Assembly (NCBI GenBank): GCA_900539675.1
Contig: UQDJ01000027.1
Coordinates: 1-23,306, forward strand
DNA: 23,306 bases
Origin: an uncultured Coriobacteriaceae bacterium
GTDB taxonomy: Bacteria; Actinomycetota; Coriobacteriia; Coriobacteriales; Eggerthellaceae
Direction of reading: 5' to 3'
Shown here: piece by piece, positions 14,899 to 23,062 of the stretch
Position numbering within the stretch: the stretch's first letter is position 1
How the letters are laid out: each line of letters opens with the position of its first letter
The notes under the pieces: generated by a model
What the model was told of the DNA's origin: nothing
The model's database searches: none
Seen by the model: the letters and a program-made list of their open reading frames with translations, nothing else
Translations under genes and position numbers: made by a program

Positions 14899-14989
14899 AC
14901 CGCCCAGGCAATACGCTTGTGGGGTGTATGACTGGGATGCGTTTGATGAGATATTGGGAGAAAGGAAGGATCACCGATGGCGCCCGTGA
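14891..14989 (+). CDS. Possible 32-residue small ORF bridging thiC and thiD
   Basis: An ATG at 14891 inside the thiC stop region opens a frame that stays open across the whole thiC-thiD gap and ends at TGA 14987-14989, 13 bases inside thiD. It would encode MSKPPRQYACGVYDWDAFDE and 12 further residues. The upstream site AGGATA is modest. It could be a translated coupling peptide that delivers ribosomes to thiD, or simply chance in a short gap. I recognise no family. Confidence 0.22.
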   Translation: MSKPPRQYACGVYDWDAFDEILGERKDHRWRP

Positions 14990-15972
14990 ATGGGGAAGCA
15001 TCTGAAGAGATGGCTGGCAATCGGCAACCTTATAACGCATGTGCTGGCTTCAAGGTGCCTTCTGATGGCGTTGCCCCTGGGGCGCTTTCAGTTCCCTGTG
15101 CGTTGACTATCGCAGGATCGGATTCCAGCGGTGGGGCAGGTATTCAGGCGGACATCAAAACTATGACTGTGCTTGGGGTGTATGCAGAAAGTGTTATTAC
15201 GGCGTTAACGGCACAGAATACCGGCGGCGTGCAGGGTGTGGCAGCAACGGATCCTGTGTTTGTGACAGAGCAAATCGAAAGCGTATTTAGCGACATTGTT
15301 CCTCATACGGTAAAGATTGGCATGCTTCCCAATGCCGAGGTGGTACATGCGGTCGCCGAAGGGCTGAGACGGTGGCAGGCGCGCTTTGTGGTGCTGGATC
15401 CGGTTATGGTGGCAACCAGCGGTGCGGCGCTTTCAGAGGATGCAGCCGTGCAAGCGCTTGTGCGCGAACTGATGCCGCTAGCGTGGGTGGTTACCCCCAA
15501 TATTCCTGAAGCCGAAGTGCTTGCAGGAAGGTCCATACATTCGAAAGCGGATATAGAGGGTGCTGCTCGAGCCATTATTGAGCAGGGTGCTCATGCGGTA
15601 CTTATCAAGGGCGGTCATTTAGCTGAGGGTGCCGATGATTATTTGCTGGTGTCGGATGGGTCTTACTCGGCAGCCTTAGCGACACATCCTAAGGTCCAAA
15701 CTGAGGGCATATGGTTGTGCGGGGAGCGCATTGCCACTGAAAATACGCACGGTACGGGCTGCACTTTATCATCTGCTATTGCCTCGTATGCGGCACGGAT
15801 GATAGTGGGTATAGATTCGTGTGGTGGGTCAGCGGATGCACCAGATACTTTAGTGGAAGCGGTCAGTCGTGCTAAGGGGTATCTATCGGGTGCACTTGAA
15901 CATGATTTGGGTATAGGGCACGGCAACGGGCCTGTTAATCACATGTGGCGTTTTGCAAACAGGCTCTGGTAA
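14977..15972 (+). CDS. thiD: Hydroxymethylpyrimidine (phosphate) kinase
   Basis: ThiD phosphorylates HMP and HMP-P to HMP-PP, the pyrimidine substrate for thiamine phosphate synthase. The kinase core starts with ALTIAGSDSSGGAGIQADIK at residue 42 and contains TALTAQNTGGVQGV, the VLDPVMVATSG loop, TPNIPEAEVLAG, and the ribokinase-family anion hole/catalytic segment NTHGTGCTLSSAIA. It ends with HGNGPVNH. Total length is 331 aa, longer than the usual ~265, because about 41 poorly conserved residues precede the core and some additional residues lie near the end. ATG 14977 is supported by GAAAGGAAGGA just upstream, so the extension looks real. No thiE or thiM is seen next to it in this window. Confidence 0.94.
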   Translation: MAPVNGEASEEMAGNRQPYNACAGFKVPSDGVAPGALSVPCALTIAGSDSSGGAGIQADIKTMTVLGVYAESVITALTAQNTGGVQGVAATDPVFVTEQIESVFSDIVPHTVKIGMLPNAEVVHAVAEGLRRWQARFVVLDPVMVATSGAALSEDAAVQALVRELMPLAWVVTPNIPEAEVLAGRSIHSKADIEGAARAIIEQGAHAVLIKGGHLAEGADDYLLVSDGSYSAALATHPKVQTEGIWLCGERIATENTHGTGCTLSSAIASYAARMIVGIDSCGGSADAPDTLVEAVSRAKGYLSGALEHDLGIGHGNGPVNHMWRFANRLW

Positions 15973-15984
15973 CCGGGTTTGGCA

Positions 15985-16110
15985 CTTGGTTTTGGCAGTC
16001 GGATTCAATAACCAGTTTAGACGCTTGGTTTTGGCAGCAGCTAGACTTGTTATACGTATGTTATGTGAGGCGCGAGCTTACTGTGCCAAGGGTGCGAGCT
16101 ACTGTACCAA
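15985..16110. repeat. Cluster of short direct and inverted repeats between thiD and cca
   Basis: CTTGGTTTTGGCAG occurs identically at 15985-15998 and 16024-16037. A second pair, GCGAGCTTACTGTGCCAA (16072-16089) and GCGAGCTACTGTACCAA (16094-16110), follows. TTGGCAC (15979-15985) is the exact inverse of GTGCCAA (16083-16089), so the cluster could fold back on itself. It fills the gap between the convergent ends of thiD and cca; the last copy runs over the cca stop codon. A transcription-ending role is possible, though no classic hairpin-U terminator is present. Confidence 0.6.
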
Positions 16111-17490
16111 ACAAGCAACGTAATCAAGAATAGCGTTTCGGTCCGGCTTAATGTCTCCTTTGGATACTGCGGTGAAGGCCTCATTGAGCAACAGGCCAAT
16201 CTTGGGGCCAGCAGGTATGCCCATGGCAATCAGATCAGTGCCTTTAACAGGCAAATCTTTCACCGAAAGGCAAGCGCCAGTTTCCTTCATGTGGTTGAAT
16301 AAATCTTCTACAGCATCAATGGTGCGCACGCGTTTATGGCTAAACTCGGCTTGTCCCATGGCGTCAGCACGCATTAAATCGCACATGGTATGGAAGAGCT
16401 CATCGTTGTGTTCCAACTTGGCGTACAGTTCGCATACGCTTTGGGGCGTAGGCTTTGGATGGTCGTCATGGAAGCGCACCAGAAGCATTAAGTCATGTGT
16501 GCGTTTACGGCTAAAGTGCAGTTTTTTGGCAGTTTGAAGCACATGATCAACACTGGCAATTTGATGGCCTGGCATATGGCCAACACCCTTTTCATCACGT
16601 AGGAAGGTATCCGGCTTACCTGAATCGTGAAAGAGTGCTGCCCAGCGCACGAGTGGTTTGGCTGGAGTGTGATCCACTACGGTTGCGGTGTGCTCAAGTA
16701 CGTCATACACGTGCCAGGGACTGTGTTGATCAAACCCCTGCATCGCGTGCAATTGCGGAATGATGACTGCCAAAATATCGGTGTAGCGCATAAGGATACG
16801 GCGAATGTCTTTACCGCAGAGCAACTTATCCATTTCGGCACACAGGCGTTCGCCAGCTACTTCATTCAGGCTATAAGCGCAGGAGAAAGCTGCTCGTTCG
16901 GTGTCGGGAGCAAACTGAAAGCCCAGCTGAGAGGCAAGACGGAGTCCGCGCAGGATGCGCAGGGCATCCTCTTGGAAGCGCTTGGTGGGATTTCCCACAC
17001 AGCGCAGTAAGTGATGGGCTAAGTCGCTTTGCCCATCAAAAGGATCGGCTAAGCCGCGTGAGGGATGGAAGGCCATGGCATTAATGGTAAAGTCACGCCT
17101 TGCCAGATCTTCCGTAAGCGAGGTGATAAACGTTACCGATTCCGGATGGCGGTGGTCGCGATAGGCCCCTTCGGTCCTGAAAGTGGTTACCTCAATGGCG
17201 TCACCATTGCAGATGACGGTAACCGTGCCGTGTTTGGTGCCGGTTTCGTGAACTGTTAAATCATGGGAGAGTGCGATAGCCTTGACTTCTTCCCAGCGCG
17301 CATTGGTGGTAAGGTCGGCATCGTGAGGTTTTACGCCGCGCAATGCATCGCGCACAAAGCCGCCAACCAGCCAAGCTTCAAACCCTGCCTGTTCAATAAA
17401 GGTAATAAGTTGTGTGGCTGAGTAAGGCAGATGGGCCAGGTAGGGATACGCTGATACATCGAGTGAATTTTCGAAGCAGTCATGTGACAT
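16099..17490 (-). CDS. cca: CCA tRNA nucleotidyltransferase with HD domain
   Basis: The enzyme adds or repairs the 3' CCA end of tRNAs without a template. The N-terminal class II nucleotidyltransferase head shows WLVGGFVRDALRG with the metal-binding DAD in KPHDADLTT (about residue 55-58), followed by RRDFTINAMAF and the DPFDGQSDLAHHLLRCVGNP and EDALRILRGLRLASQLGF segments. A C-terminal HD domain is marked by ALFHDSGKPDTF and the HQIASVDHV helix. The length is 463 aa. On the - strand GGAGGAGG lies about 8 bases before the ATG. The gene is divergent from recN and convergent with thiD. Bacterial class II CCA and poly(A) enzymes look alike; the HD domain and single copy favour CCA addition. Confidence 0.93.
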   Translation of the reverse strand: MSHDCFENSLDVSAYPYLAHLPYSATQLITFIEQAGFEAWLVGGFVRDALRGVKPHDADLTTNARWEEVKAIALSHDLTVHETGTKHGTVTVICNGDAIEVTTFRTEGAYRDHRHPESVTFITSLTEDLARRDFTINAMAFHPSRGLADPFDGQSDLAHHLLRCVGNPTKRFQEDALRILRGLRLASQLGFQFAPDTERAAFSCAYSLNEVAGERLCAEMDKLLCGKDIRRILMRYTDILAVIIPQLHAMQGFDQHSPWHVYDVLEHTATVVDHTPAKPLVRWAALFHDSGKPDTFLRDEKGVGHMPGHQIASVDHVLQTAKKLHFSRKRTHDLMLLVRFHDDHPKPTPQSVCELYAKLEHNDELFHTMCDLMRADAMGQAEFSHKRVRTIDAVEDLFNHMKETGACLSVKDLPVKGTDLIAMGIPAGPKIGLLLNEAFTAVSKGDIKPDRNAILDYVACLVQ

Positions 17491-17512
17491 TGCGTATCCT
17501 CCTCCCCTCTAT

Positions 17513-17538
17513 CATGTTCGTATCAAGTATAAAACATG
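17513..17538. promoter_or_regulatory. Inverted repeat in the cca-recN divergent promoter region
   Basis: CATGTT (17513-17518) and AACATG (17533-17538) form an inverted repeat with 14 bases between them, in the only gap between the divergent cca and recN genes. TACAAT (17542-17547) next to it is a plausible -10 for recN. recN is commonly damage-inducible, so an operator is possible, but the sequence does not match the GAAC-N4-GTTC Gram-positive LexA box I know. Confidence 0.35.
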
Positions 17539-17581
17539 ACGTACAATATGGCTGCACGCCCTGGCTCTAAGGGGATTTTTC

Positions 17582-19249
17582 ATGATCGATGAAATTCATA
17601 TTTGCGACGTCGCATTAATTCACGATGCTCATTTTGAGCCCGATCCTTCGCTTACGGTTATTACGGGCGAAACGGGCGCGGGCAAAACGGCGCTGCTCAA
17701 TGCTATAAAGCTCTTGGTGGGTGAACGTTCGGATGCCAGTTTAGTTCGCGAAGGGTCAGATGAGCTGAAGGTGGAAGGCAGATTTTTTCTGAATGCTGAT
17801 GAGGCGTTTGATGGATCTTTTTCCACCGATGGTAAAGAAGTGGTGGTCTCGCGACGGGTCAATGCACAGGGACGCTCGCGCGTCAGCATCAACGGATCTC
17901 TTGCTTCGGTAAAAGAGCTGGCCGCATGCGTAGGGCATAGTGTTGATCTGTGTGGACAGCACGAGCACCAGCATCTTCTTTCGGCAGCCTATCAGCGTTC
18001 ACTGTTGGATGCGTGGGCGGGCGATGAAGTTGCATCGGCGCTTGTTGAGTATCAAAACTGTTTTCGTGCGGTAGAGGCCTATAAAAAGGAATTACAACGT
18101 CTGCGGGATCTGGAATCGGCCGATAGCGTGGAATTGGATCGAGCGCGTTTTGCGCTGGAGCAAATCGATGATATTGATCCACAGCCCAGCGAATACGATG
18201 ATCTGCTTGAGCAGTTGCCGCGCTTGGAAAATGCTGAAATGCTGATGAGCGAATCCATGAGCGCCCAGAACGCTTTGCGTGATTCTCATGGTGTGCTTGA
18301 ACAGATTGAAGGCATACTTACTTCTCTTGAGCGTATGAGCAAAGTTGACGCCAGTATAAATGAGGATGTTAATGCGGTGCGCGATGCCTACTTTTCACTA
18401 GAAGAGGTGTGCCGTGCTCTTGCAACCTATCGCGATGGTATCGAATTTTCGGGTAACGAATTAGAGGCCGCCCAAGAACGTCTTTCGGCTTTACAGGGTT
18501 TAATGCGAGGCTTTGGCCCACGTATGGAAGATGTGTTTGAACGCCGCCGTCAGGCTCAAGAAAAACTCTCTGAATATGAGGGTCGCGATGAGCTGATCAG
18601 CCGGGCTGAGCATAATTTGAGTGTTGCAGAGGGCGATCTGGTGAATGCGGCTGACAATTTGCGCAAAGCACGCGAACGCGCTTTACCGCGTTTTCTAGAG
18701 GCGGTAGAACACCAGCTTGCCCGCCTAGAAATGGGTTCAGCCCGTTTGGAGGCAACTCTGGTGGATTTACCGCGTGAGGAATGGGACACGTGGGGTCCAC
18801 ATACGTGCGAATTGATGTATGCGGCAGGCGCTCATTTGAAGCCCCAACGTTTAGCCAAGGTGGCATCTGGCGGTGAAATGAGTCGCATCATGTTGGCACT
18901 TAAGGTGGTATTGGGTACGTGCGATAATGTTGATACGCTTGTATTTGACGAAATCGATGCCGGAGTAGGTGGCCAAACTGCGCGCAGTTTGGCCGAAGTG
19001 CTGCTCGATTTAGCGCGCTCCCATCAGGTTATTGTGGTCACTCATTTGCCTCAGGTTGCGGTATGCGGTAAGGCGCATTATGTGGTGCGCAAAACAGCCG
19101 GAGAAACTCCTGAAACGCAGCTGTATCAGCTTTCGCCCGACGAGCGGGTAGATGAAATAGCCCGCATGCTTGCCGGTGAAGTGAATGAAGTTTCGCGGAC
19201 GCATGCAAAAGAATTATTGGAAGAACGCGAAGGTGATAATGCTGACTAA
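17582..19249 (+). CDS. recN: DNA repair protein RecN
   Basis: RecN is an SMC-like ATPase that tethers DNA during double-strand-break repair. The Walker A motif GETGAGKT is at residues 29-36 in the N-terminal half-ATPase. QHEHQHLL (family gQHehq-L) follows near residue 122. The middle (about 155-380) is charged, heptad-like coiled coil. The C-terminal half carries the ABC signature ASGGEMSRIMLALK near residue 430 and Walker B with D-loop VFDEIDAGVGGQTA near 457, then VTHLPQVA. At 555 aa the length is normal. AAGGGG precedes the ATG. nfo begins inside its last 11 bases, so the two repair genes are probably co-transcribed and translationally coupled. Confidence 0.97.
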   Translation: MIDEIHICDVALIHDAHFEPDPSLTVITGETGAGKTALLNAIKLLVGERSDASLVREGSDELKVEGRFFLNADEAFDGSFSTDGKEVVVSRRVNAQGRSRVSINGSLASVKELAACVGHSVDLCGQHEHQHLLSAAYQRSLLDAWAGDEVASALVEYQNCFRAVEAYKKELQRLRDLESADSVELDRARFALEQIDDIDPQPSEYDDLLEQLPRLENAEMLMSESMSAQNALRDSHGVLEQIEGILTSLERMSKVDASINEDVNAVRDAYFSLEEVCRALATYRDGIEFSGNELEAAQERLSALQGLMRGFGPRMEDVFERRRQAQEKLSEYEGRDELISRAEHNLSVAEGDLVNAADNLRKARERALPRFLEAVEHQLARLEMGSARLEATLVDLPREEWDTWGPHTCELMYAAGAHLKPQRLAKVASGGEMSRIMLALKVVLGTCDNVDTLVFDEIDAGVGGQTARSLAEVLLDLARSHQVIVVTHLPQVAVCGKAHYVVRKTAGETPETQLYQLSPDERVDEIARMLAGEVNEVSRTHAKELLEEREGDNAD

Positions 19250-20150
19250 TCCACCAGATTCGAATCCATCAGATTCATCGTTTGATCCAAAGACGACTAT
19301 CCATGAACACCGTCTAGTCATAGGGTGCCATTTGTCATCAGCTAAAGGGTATGCTGCCATGGCAACTACGGCAGAATCCATCGGGGCGAATACCTTTGCC
19401 TTTTTTACGCGCAATCCTCGCGGTGGCAAGGCAAAAACTATTGATCCGCTCGATATTCAGCAGTTTAGTGCCGAGGCGAAGCGCATTGGTATCAATCGTA
19501 TCGTGGCACATGGATCGTACACACTCAATCCGTGTTCAGCTAAGCCTGACGTGCGCGATTTTGCCCTGCGGGCTCTTACTGAAGACATGATGCGTATGGA
19601 AAACACACCCTATCAGTATTTTAATATGCATCCGGGATCTCACACGGGCCAAGGCGTCGATGTGGGGATTGAACAGATTGCTGAAATTCTCAATCAGGTA
19701 TTAACTGAAGATCAAACAACGACGCTTTTGCTGGAAACCATGGCAGGTAAGGGCAGTGAAGTAGGGCGCACCTTTGAAGAATTGGCTGCTATTATCAAAC
19801 GCTTGAATTCTGGATATAAGGTGGGCATTTGTTTTGATACGTGTCATGTGTGGGACGCAGGTTATGATATTGCCAACAACTTAGAGGGCGTTCTCGAAGA
19901 GTTTGATAAGGCTATAGGCCTTGATAAATTAAGAGCCCTTCATATAAACGATTCGCTTAATCCTTGTGGTGCACACAAAGATCGCCATGCGCGTATTGGT
20001 GAAGGGTGCATTGGCGCGGATGCTCTTGCCGCTGTTGTATTGCATCCGGCGCTCTATGGTTTGCCCTGTATTTTGGAAACGCCTAATGACCTTGATGGCT
20101 ATGCCAAAGAGATTGCTTTTTTCCGTGCTTGCGAAAACGAAAGGGTTTGA
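19239..20150 (+). CDS. nfo: Deoxyribonuclease IV (AP endonuclease Nfo)
   Basis: Nfo is a zinc-dependent AP endonuclease that cuts abasic sites and 3' blocked ends in base excision repair. I chose ATG 19239 (303 aa), which overlaps recN by 11 bases and has AAGG five bases upstream; earlier in-frame codons lie inside recN. Family motifs are IGCHLSSAKGY, FFTRNPRGGK, IVAHGSYTLNPCS, NMHPGSHTGQG, LLLETMAGKGSEVG, GICFDTCHVWDAGYDI, and LHINDSLNPCGAHKDRHARIGEG (quoted in part), which hold the three-zinc His/Asp/Glu ligands. About 22 polar residues precede the conserved core. The link with recN makes a small repair operon. Confidence 0.96.
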   Translation: MLTNPPDSNPSDSSFDPKTTIHEHRLVIGCHLSSAKGYAAMATTAESIGANTFAFFTRNPRGGKAKTIDPLDIQQFSAEAKRIGINRIVAHGSYTLNPCSAKPDVRDFALRALTEDMMRMENTPYQYFNMHPGSHTGQGVDVGIEQIAEILNQVLTEDQTTTLLLETMAGKGSEVGRTFEELAAIIKRLNSGYKVGICFDTCHVWDAGYDIANNLEGVLEEFDKAIGLDKLRALHINDSLNPCGAHKDRHARIGEGCIGADALAAVVLHPALYGLPCILETPNDLDGYAKEIAFFRACENERV

Positions 20151-20269
20151 GTACCATAAACCTGTCTTATTCAAATCCCCTTAACAGTTTATTCTTCTTG
20201 GCACCCGTGTGTTTACAGTTTCCGGGTTCACTAATCTGTTTTGAAGTTTTTTGATATAGGAGGACTTCT

Positions 20270-20950
20270 GTGAAATTCTTTCTGGACACCGCTGATCTTG
20301 ATGAGATCAAAGAGGCGGCAAGTTGGGGTGCTCTGGCTGGCGTAACCACCAACCCTACGCTGTATTCGCGTATTGGTGGTAAGTTGGCAGACTTCCACAA
20401 TCACATCGCTCGCATTTGCGAAATTGTTGATGGCCCGGTTTCTGCAGAAACGGTTGCTATGACGCGCGATGAAATTGTGAAAGACGGCCGCGAATTGGCT
20501 GCCATCGCTCCTAACGTGGTAGTTAAGGTTCCCACGATGATTGAGGGCTTGGCTGCTACGAAAGTGCTGGCTTCCGAGGGCATTCCGGTCAACATGACGC
20601 TGTGCTTTACGGTTCCGCAGGCAATCATGGCTGCTCGAGCGGGTGCTCGTTACGTCAGTCCCTTTATTGGTCGCTTTGATGACATTTCTGAAGACGGCCT
20701 GGATCAGGTTGCCAACATTGTTACAGCGCTGGGCAACTACGATTTCAGTGAAAATACGGTCAATGGCGAACAGATCGAAGTCATTGCCGCTTCTATTCGT
20801 AGCGCAAACCACGTGGCTCAGGCAGCTTTGATGGGTGCCGATATTGCTACGGTTCCATTCAATGTATTGAAAAAGTGCGTTGAGCATCCCCTTACCGATC
20901 GCGGTCTTGATGCATTCATGAAGGATTGGGAGAAAGTTCAGAACGCATGA
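20270..20950 (+). CDS. tal: Small transaldolase (TalC/FSA-type)
   Basis: This family moves dihydroxyacetone units between sugar phosphates (transaldolase) or cleaves fructose 6-phosphate (FSA); the two are hard to separate by sequence, and transaldolase is the safer call. The 226-residue TIM-barrel starts MKFFLDTADLDEIKEA, contains GVTTNPTL (24-31), the Schiff-base lysine K86 in NVVVKVPTM, NMTLCFTVPQA, and YVSPFIGRFDD. The GTG start is supported by TAGGAGG about seven bases upstream. The 119-base gap after nfo is AT-rich and likely holds the promoter, without a clear consensus. Its stop overlaps the rho start (ATGA), so rho is probably translated from the same message. Confidence 0.93.
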   Translation: MKFFLDTADLDEIKEAASWGALAGVTTNPTLYSRIGGKLADFHNHIARICEIVDGPVSAETVAMTRDEIVKDGRELAAIAPNVVVKVPTMIEGLAATKVLASEGIPVNMTLCFTVPQAIMAARAGARYVSPFIGRFDDISEDGLDQVANIVTALGNYDFSENTVNGEQIEVIAASIRSANHVAQAALMGADIATVPFNVLKKCVEHPLTDRGLDAFMKDWEKVQNA

Positions 20951-23040
20951 GTGACGCAGTAGTAGAAGAATCTGCAAGTAAGACACCTAACGCCGAAGAG
21001 AAACCGAAGCGTACGGTGCGTCGTCGTACGACAAAAAAAGCTGAAAATACCGATGCGGCTTCGGCCGCATCAGCATCCGAGCAAGCTGCGGCGAGCAGCG
21101 CAGGGTCTGGTGCGGAAAGCGCAGCAGATACTGCTTCGGGTTCAACGGCTGGTGGCGCTTCTGGTGCAGAAGGTGAAGCTACTCCTAAAAGGCGTGGCCG
21201 TCGTCCCAAAAAAGCAGTCGAGGGTGAAGGCAGTGCTGCGAGTGAGACAACAGCACAGCCAGAAGAAGCTCCGGCTCCCAAGAGGCGCGGTCGCCCTCGT
21301 AAGGCAGATGCCGAAAAGGCAGCTGAAAGCCAGACAGATAAGGTAAAAGCTGCCAACGTAGCAACCGATGAGGCACTATCGGCCGATGTGAAATCTGGCG
21401 ATAGTGCAAAAAGCTCTGCGGCCGAGGAGTCTTCCTCTGCAGGTGTTGACAGTGAAACACCTGCTTTGCCCAGCGGTTCTTCGGAAGGTGCTACAAGCAC
21501 GTCTTCTGAAAACGCCACCGATGCTCATGAGGCAACCTCATCGTCTGATCATGGTGAAACTGTTGAGGTGGCAGACAGTGATTCCTCTTCGCGTGAAGAG
21601 CGCACCTATCAGCGCTCGAATAAAGAATCACGCAAGAACACCAATCGTCAGCACACCAAGAACAATTCCTATCAGAAGAATGCTTCGCAAAAGGGTGGCC
21701 ATTATCGCCAGCGCCGTCAACATCAGCAAAATAGACGCGAACCTGTTGTTCCACAGACTTCCAAGGAAGACTTGGCAAAGCTTAAGGTTGCCGAATTGCG
21801 TGCGCGTGCTGATGAACTTGAAGTGGATCATAAGGGTCTTAAAAAGGCAGATCTAGTTGAAGCGGTGTTTACTGCCAGCATTGCTGCTGAGGGATTCAAA
21901 GAAACTGCTGGTATTTTAGACGTTCTGTCCGATGGTTATGGCTTTTTGCGCACGCAAGGTTATCTTCCTAGCGAAGAAGACGTGTATGTGGGCATGGCTA
22001 CCATCCGTCGTAATAATCTGCGCAAGGGCGACTACGTGACAGGTCAAACGCGTCCAGCTCGTCCCAACGAAAAGTATGCCGCTTTGCAGCGCATTGATAC
22101 TGTAAATGATGTTCCGCTCGAAGAGCTGGGTAAGCGTGTCCGTTTTGCCGATTTGACGCCAGTATTTCCCGATGAACGGTTGGTGCTTGAGCATGGCCGC
22201 AATTCTATTACCGCGCGAGTTATTGATTTGTGTGCGCCCATTGGCAAAGGCCAACGTGGTTTGATTGTATCGCCCCCAAAGGCGGGTAAAACTACCATTT
22301 TGAAGGATATTGCTGCCTCTATTGCGGTCAACAATCCTGAAGTTCATCTGATGTGTTTGCTGGTTGACGAACGCCCTGAAGAAGTTACGGATATGGAGCG
22401 CTCCATCAAAGGAGAAGTCATATCTTCTACCTTCGATATGCCATGCGAAAATCACGTAGCAGTTTCTGAAATGGTTATTGAACGCGCAAAGCGCTTAGTT
22501 GAAACGGGCAAAGACGTAGTTATCTTGCTTGACTCGCTGACGCGTTTAGCCCGAGCGTACAACTTGGCGCAGCCTGCCAGTGGACGCATTCTTTCGGGCG
22601 GTGTTGACTCTACGGCACTTTATCCGCCTAAGAAATTCTTGGGTGCAGCGCGTAATATTGAAGGTGGCGGCAGCTTGACCATCCTGGCGTCTGCTTTGAT
22701 TGAAACTGGCTCCAAGATGGACGAAGTCATCTTCGAGGAGTTTAAGGGTACCGGCAATATGGAAGTCAAGCTGGATAGACAGCTTGCCGATCGTCGCATT
22801 TTCCCCGCTATCGATCCTGTTGCTTCGGGTACGCGTCGTGAAGATTTGCTGCTTGATCCCCAAGAGGCACCGCTTATTTGGGCTGTTCGTCGTATTCTTG
22901 CTAATCGCAATAATACGGAGCGCGCAATGGATTCCTTGATTAAGTCTCTGCAGCAGACGAACAACAACCAGGAATTCTTGATGCGTGCCGCAAAGAAGGC
23001 TCAGGGTCACCATTTCGAGGAAGGTGCCATTGAGTTTTAG
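20947..23040 (+). CDS. rho: Transcription termination factor Rho with long disordered N-terminal extension
   Basis: Rho is the hexameric RNA helicase that ends transcription. ATG 20947 overlaps the tal stop by four bases (697 aa); a TTG at 20926 lies inside tal. Residues 1-270 are a disordered extension: Ser/Ala/Glu-rich, with basic patches PKRRGRRPKK (80-89) and PKRRGRPRK (111-119) resembling AT-hooks, then an Asn/Gln/Arg/Lys-rich segment (about 220-265). The Rho_N helices begin at TSKEDLAKLKVAELRARA (271), the cold-shock-like RNA-binding domain at GILDVLSDGYGFLR (322), and the ATPase has Walker A PPKAGKT (443-449), LVDERPEEVTDME (Walker-B-adjacent) and LLDSLTRLARAYN. E. coli Rho is 419 aa; long insertions are known in Actinobacteria and Bacteroidetes. 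The core looks fully functional. Confidence 0.97.
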   Translation: MSDAVVEESASKTPNAEEKPKRTVRRRTTKKAENTDAASAASASEQAAASSAGSGAESAADTASGSTAGGASGAEGEATPKRRGRRPKKAVEGEGSAASETTAQPEEAPAPKRRGRPRKADAEKAAESQTDKVKAANVATDEALSADVKSGDSAKSSAAEESSSAGVDSETPALPSGSSEGATSTSSENATDAHEATSSSDHGETVEVADSDSSSREERTYQRSNKESRKNTNRQHTKNNSYQKNASQKGGHYRQRRQHQQNRREPVVPQTSKEDLAKLKVAELRARADELEVDHKGLKKADLVEAVFTASIAAEGFKETAGILDVLSDGYGFLRTQGYLPSEEDVYVGMATIRRNNLRKGDYVTGQTRPARPNEKYAALQRIDTVNDVPLEELGKRVRFADLTPVFPDERLVLEHGRNSITARVIDLCAPIGKGQRGLIVSPPKAGKTTILKDIAASIAVNNPEVHLMCLLVDERPEEVTDMERSIKGEVISSTFDMPCENHVAVSEMVIERAKRLVETGKDVVILLDSLTRLARAYNLAQPASGRILSGGVDSTALYPPKKFLGAARNIEGGGSLTILASALIETGSKMDEVIFEEFKGTGNMEVKLDRQLADRRIFPAIDPVASGTRREDLLLDPQEAPLIWAVRRILANRNNTERAMDSLIKSLQQTNNNQEFLMRAAKKAQGHHFEEGAIEF

Positions 23041-23062
23041 GTTCTGTGCTTAAGGAGAGCGC

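Noticed and set aside
17620..17640. GCTCATTTTGAGC hairpin-like sequence near the recN start, also present at 9752-9764
   Set aside because: At recN it lies in coding sequence (AHFEP) and the match is short; treated as coincidence and not a repeat family.
20231..20986. 251-codon - strand frame opposite the transaldolase
   Set aside because: The + strand encodes a complete TalC/FSA protein; the antisense product has no recognisable domain.
20916..21518. 200-codon - strand open frame opposite the start of rho
   Set aside because: It mirrors the Ser/Ala/Glu-rich codons of the Rho extension, giving a biased Ala/Ser-rich product; the + strand frame has the Rho domains and a coupled start.
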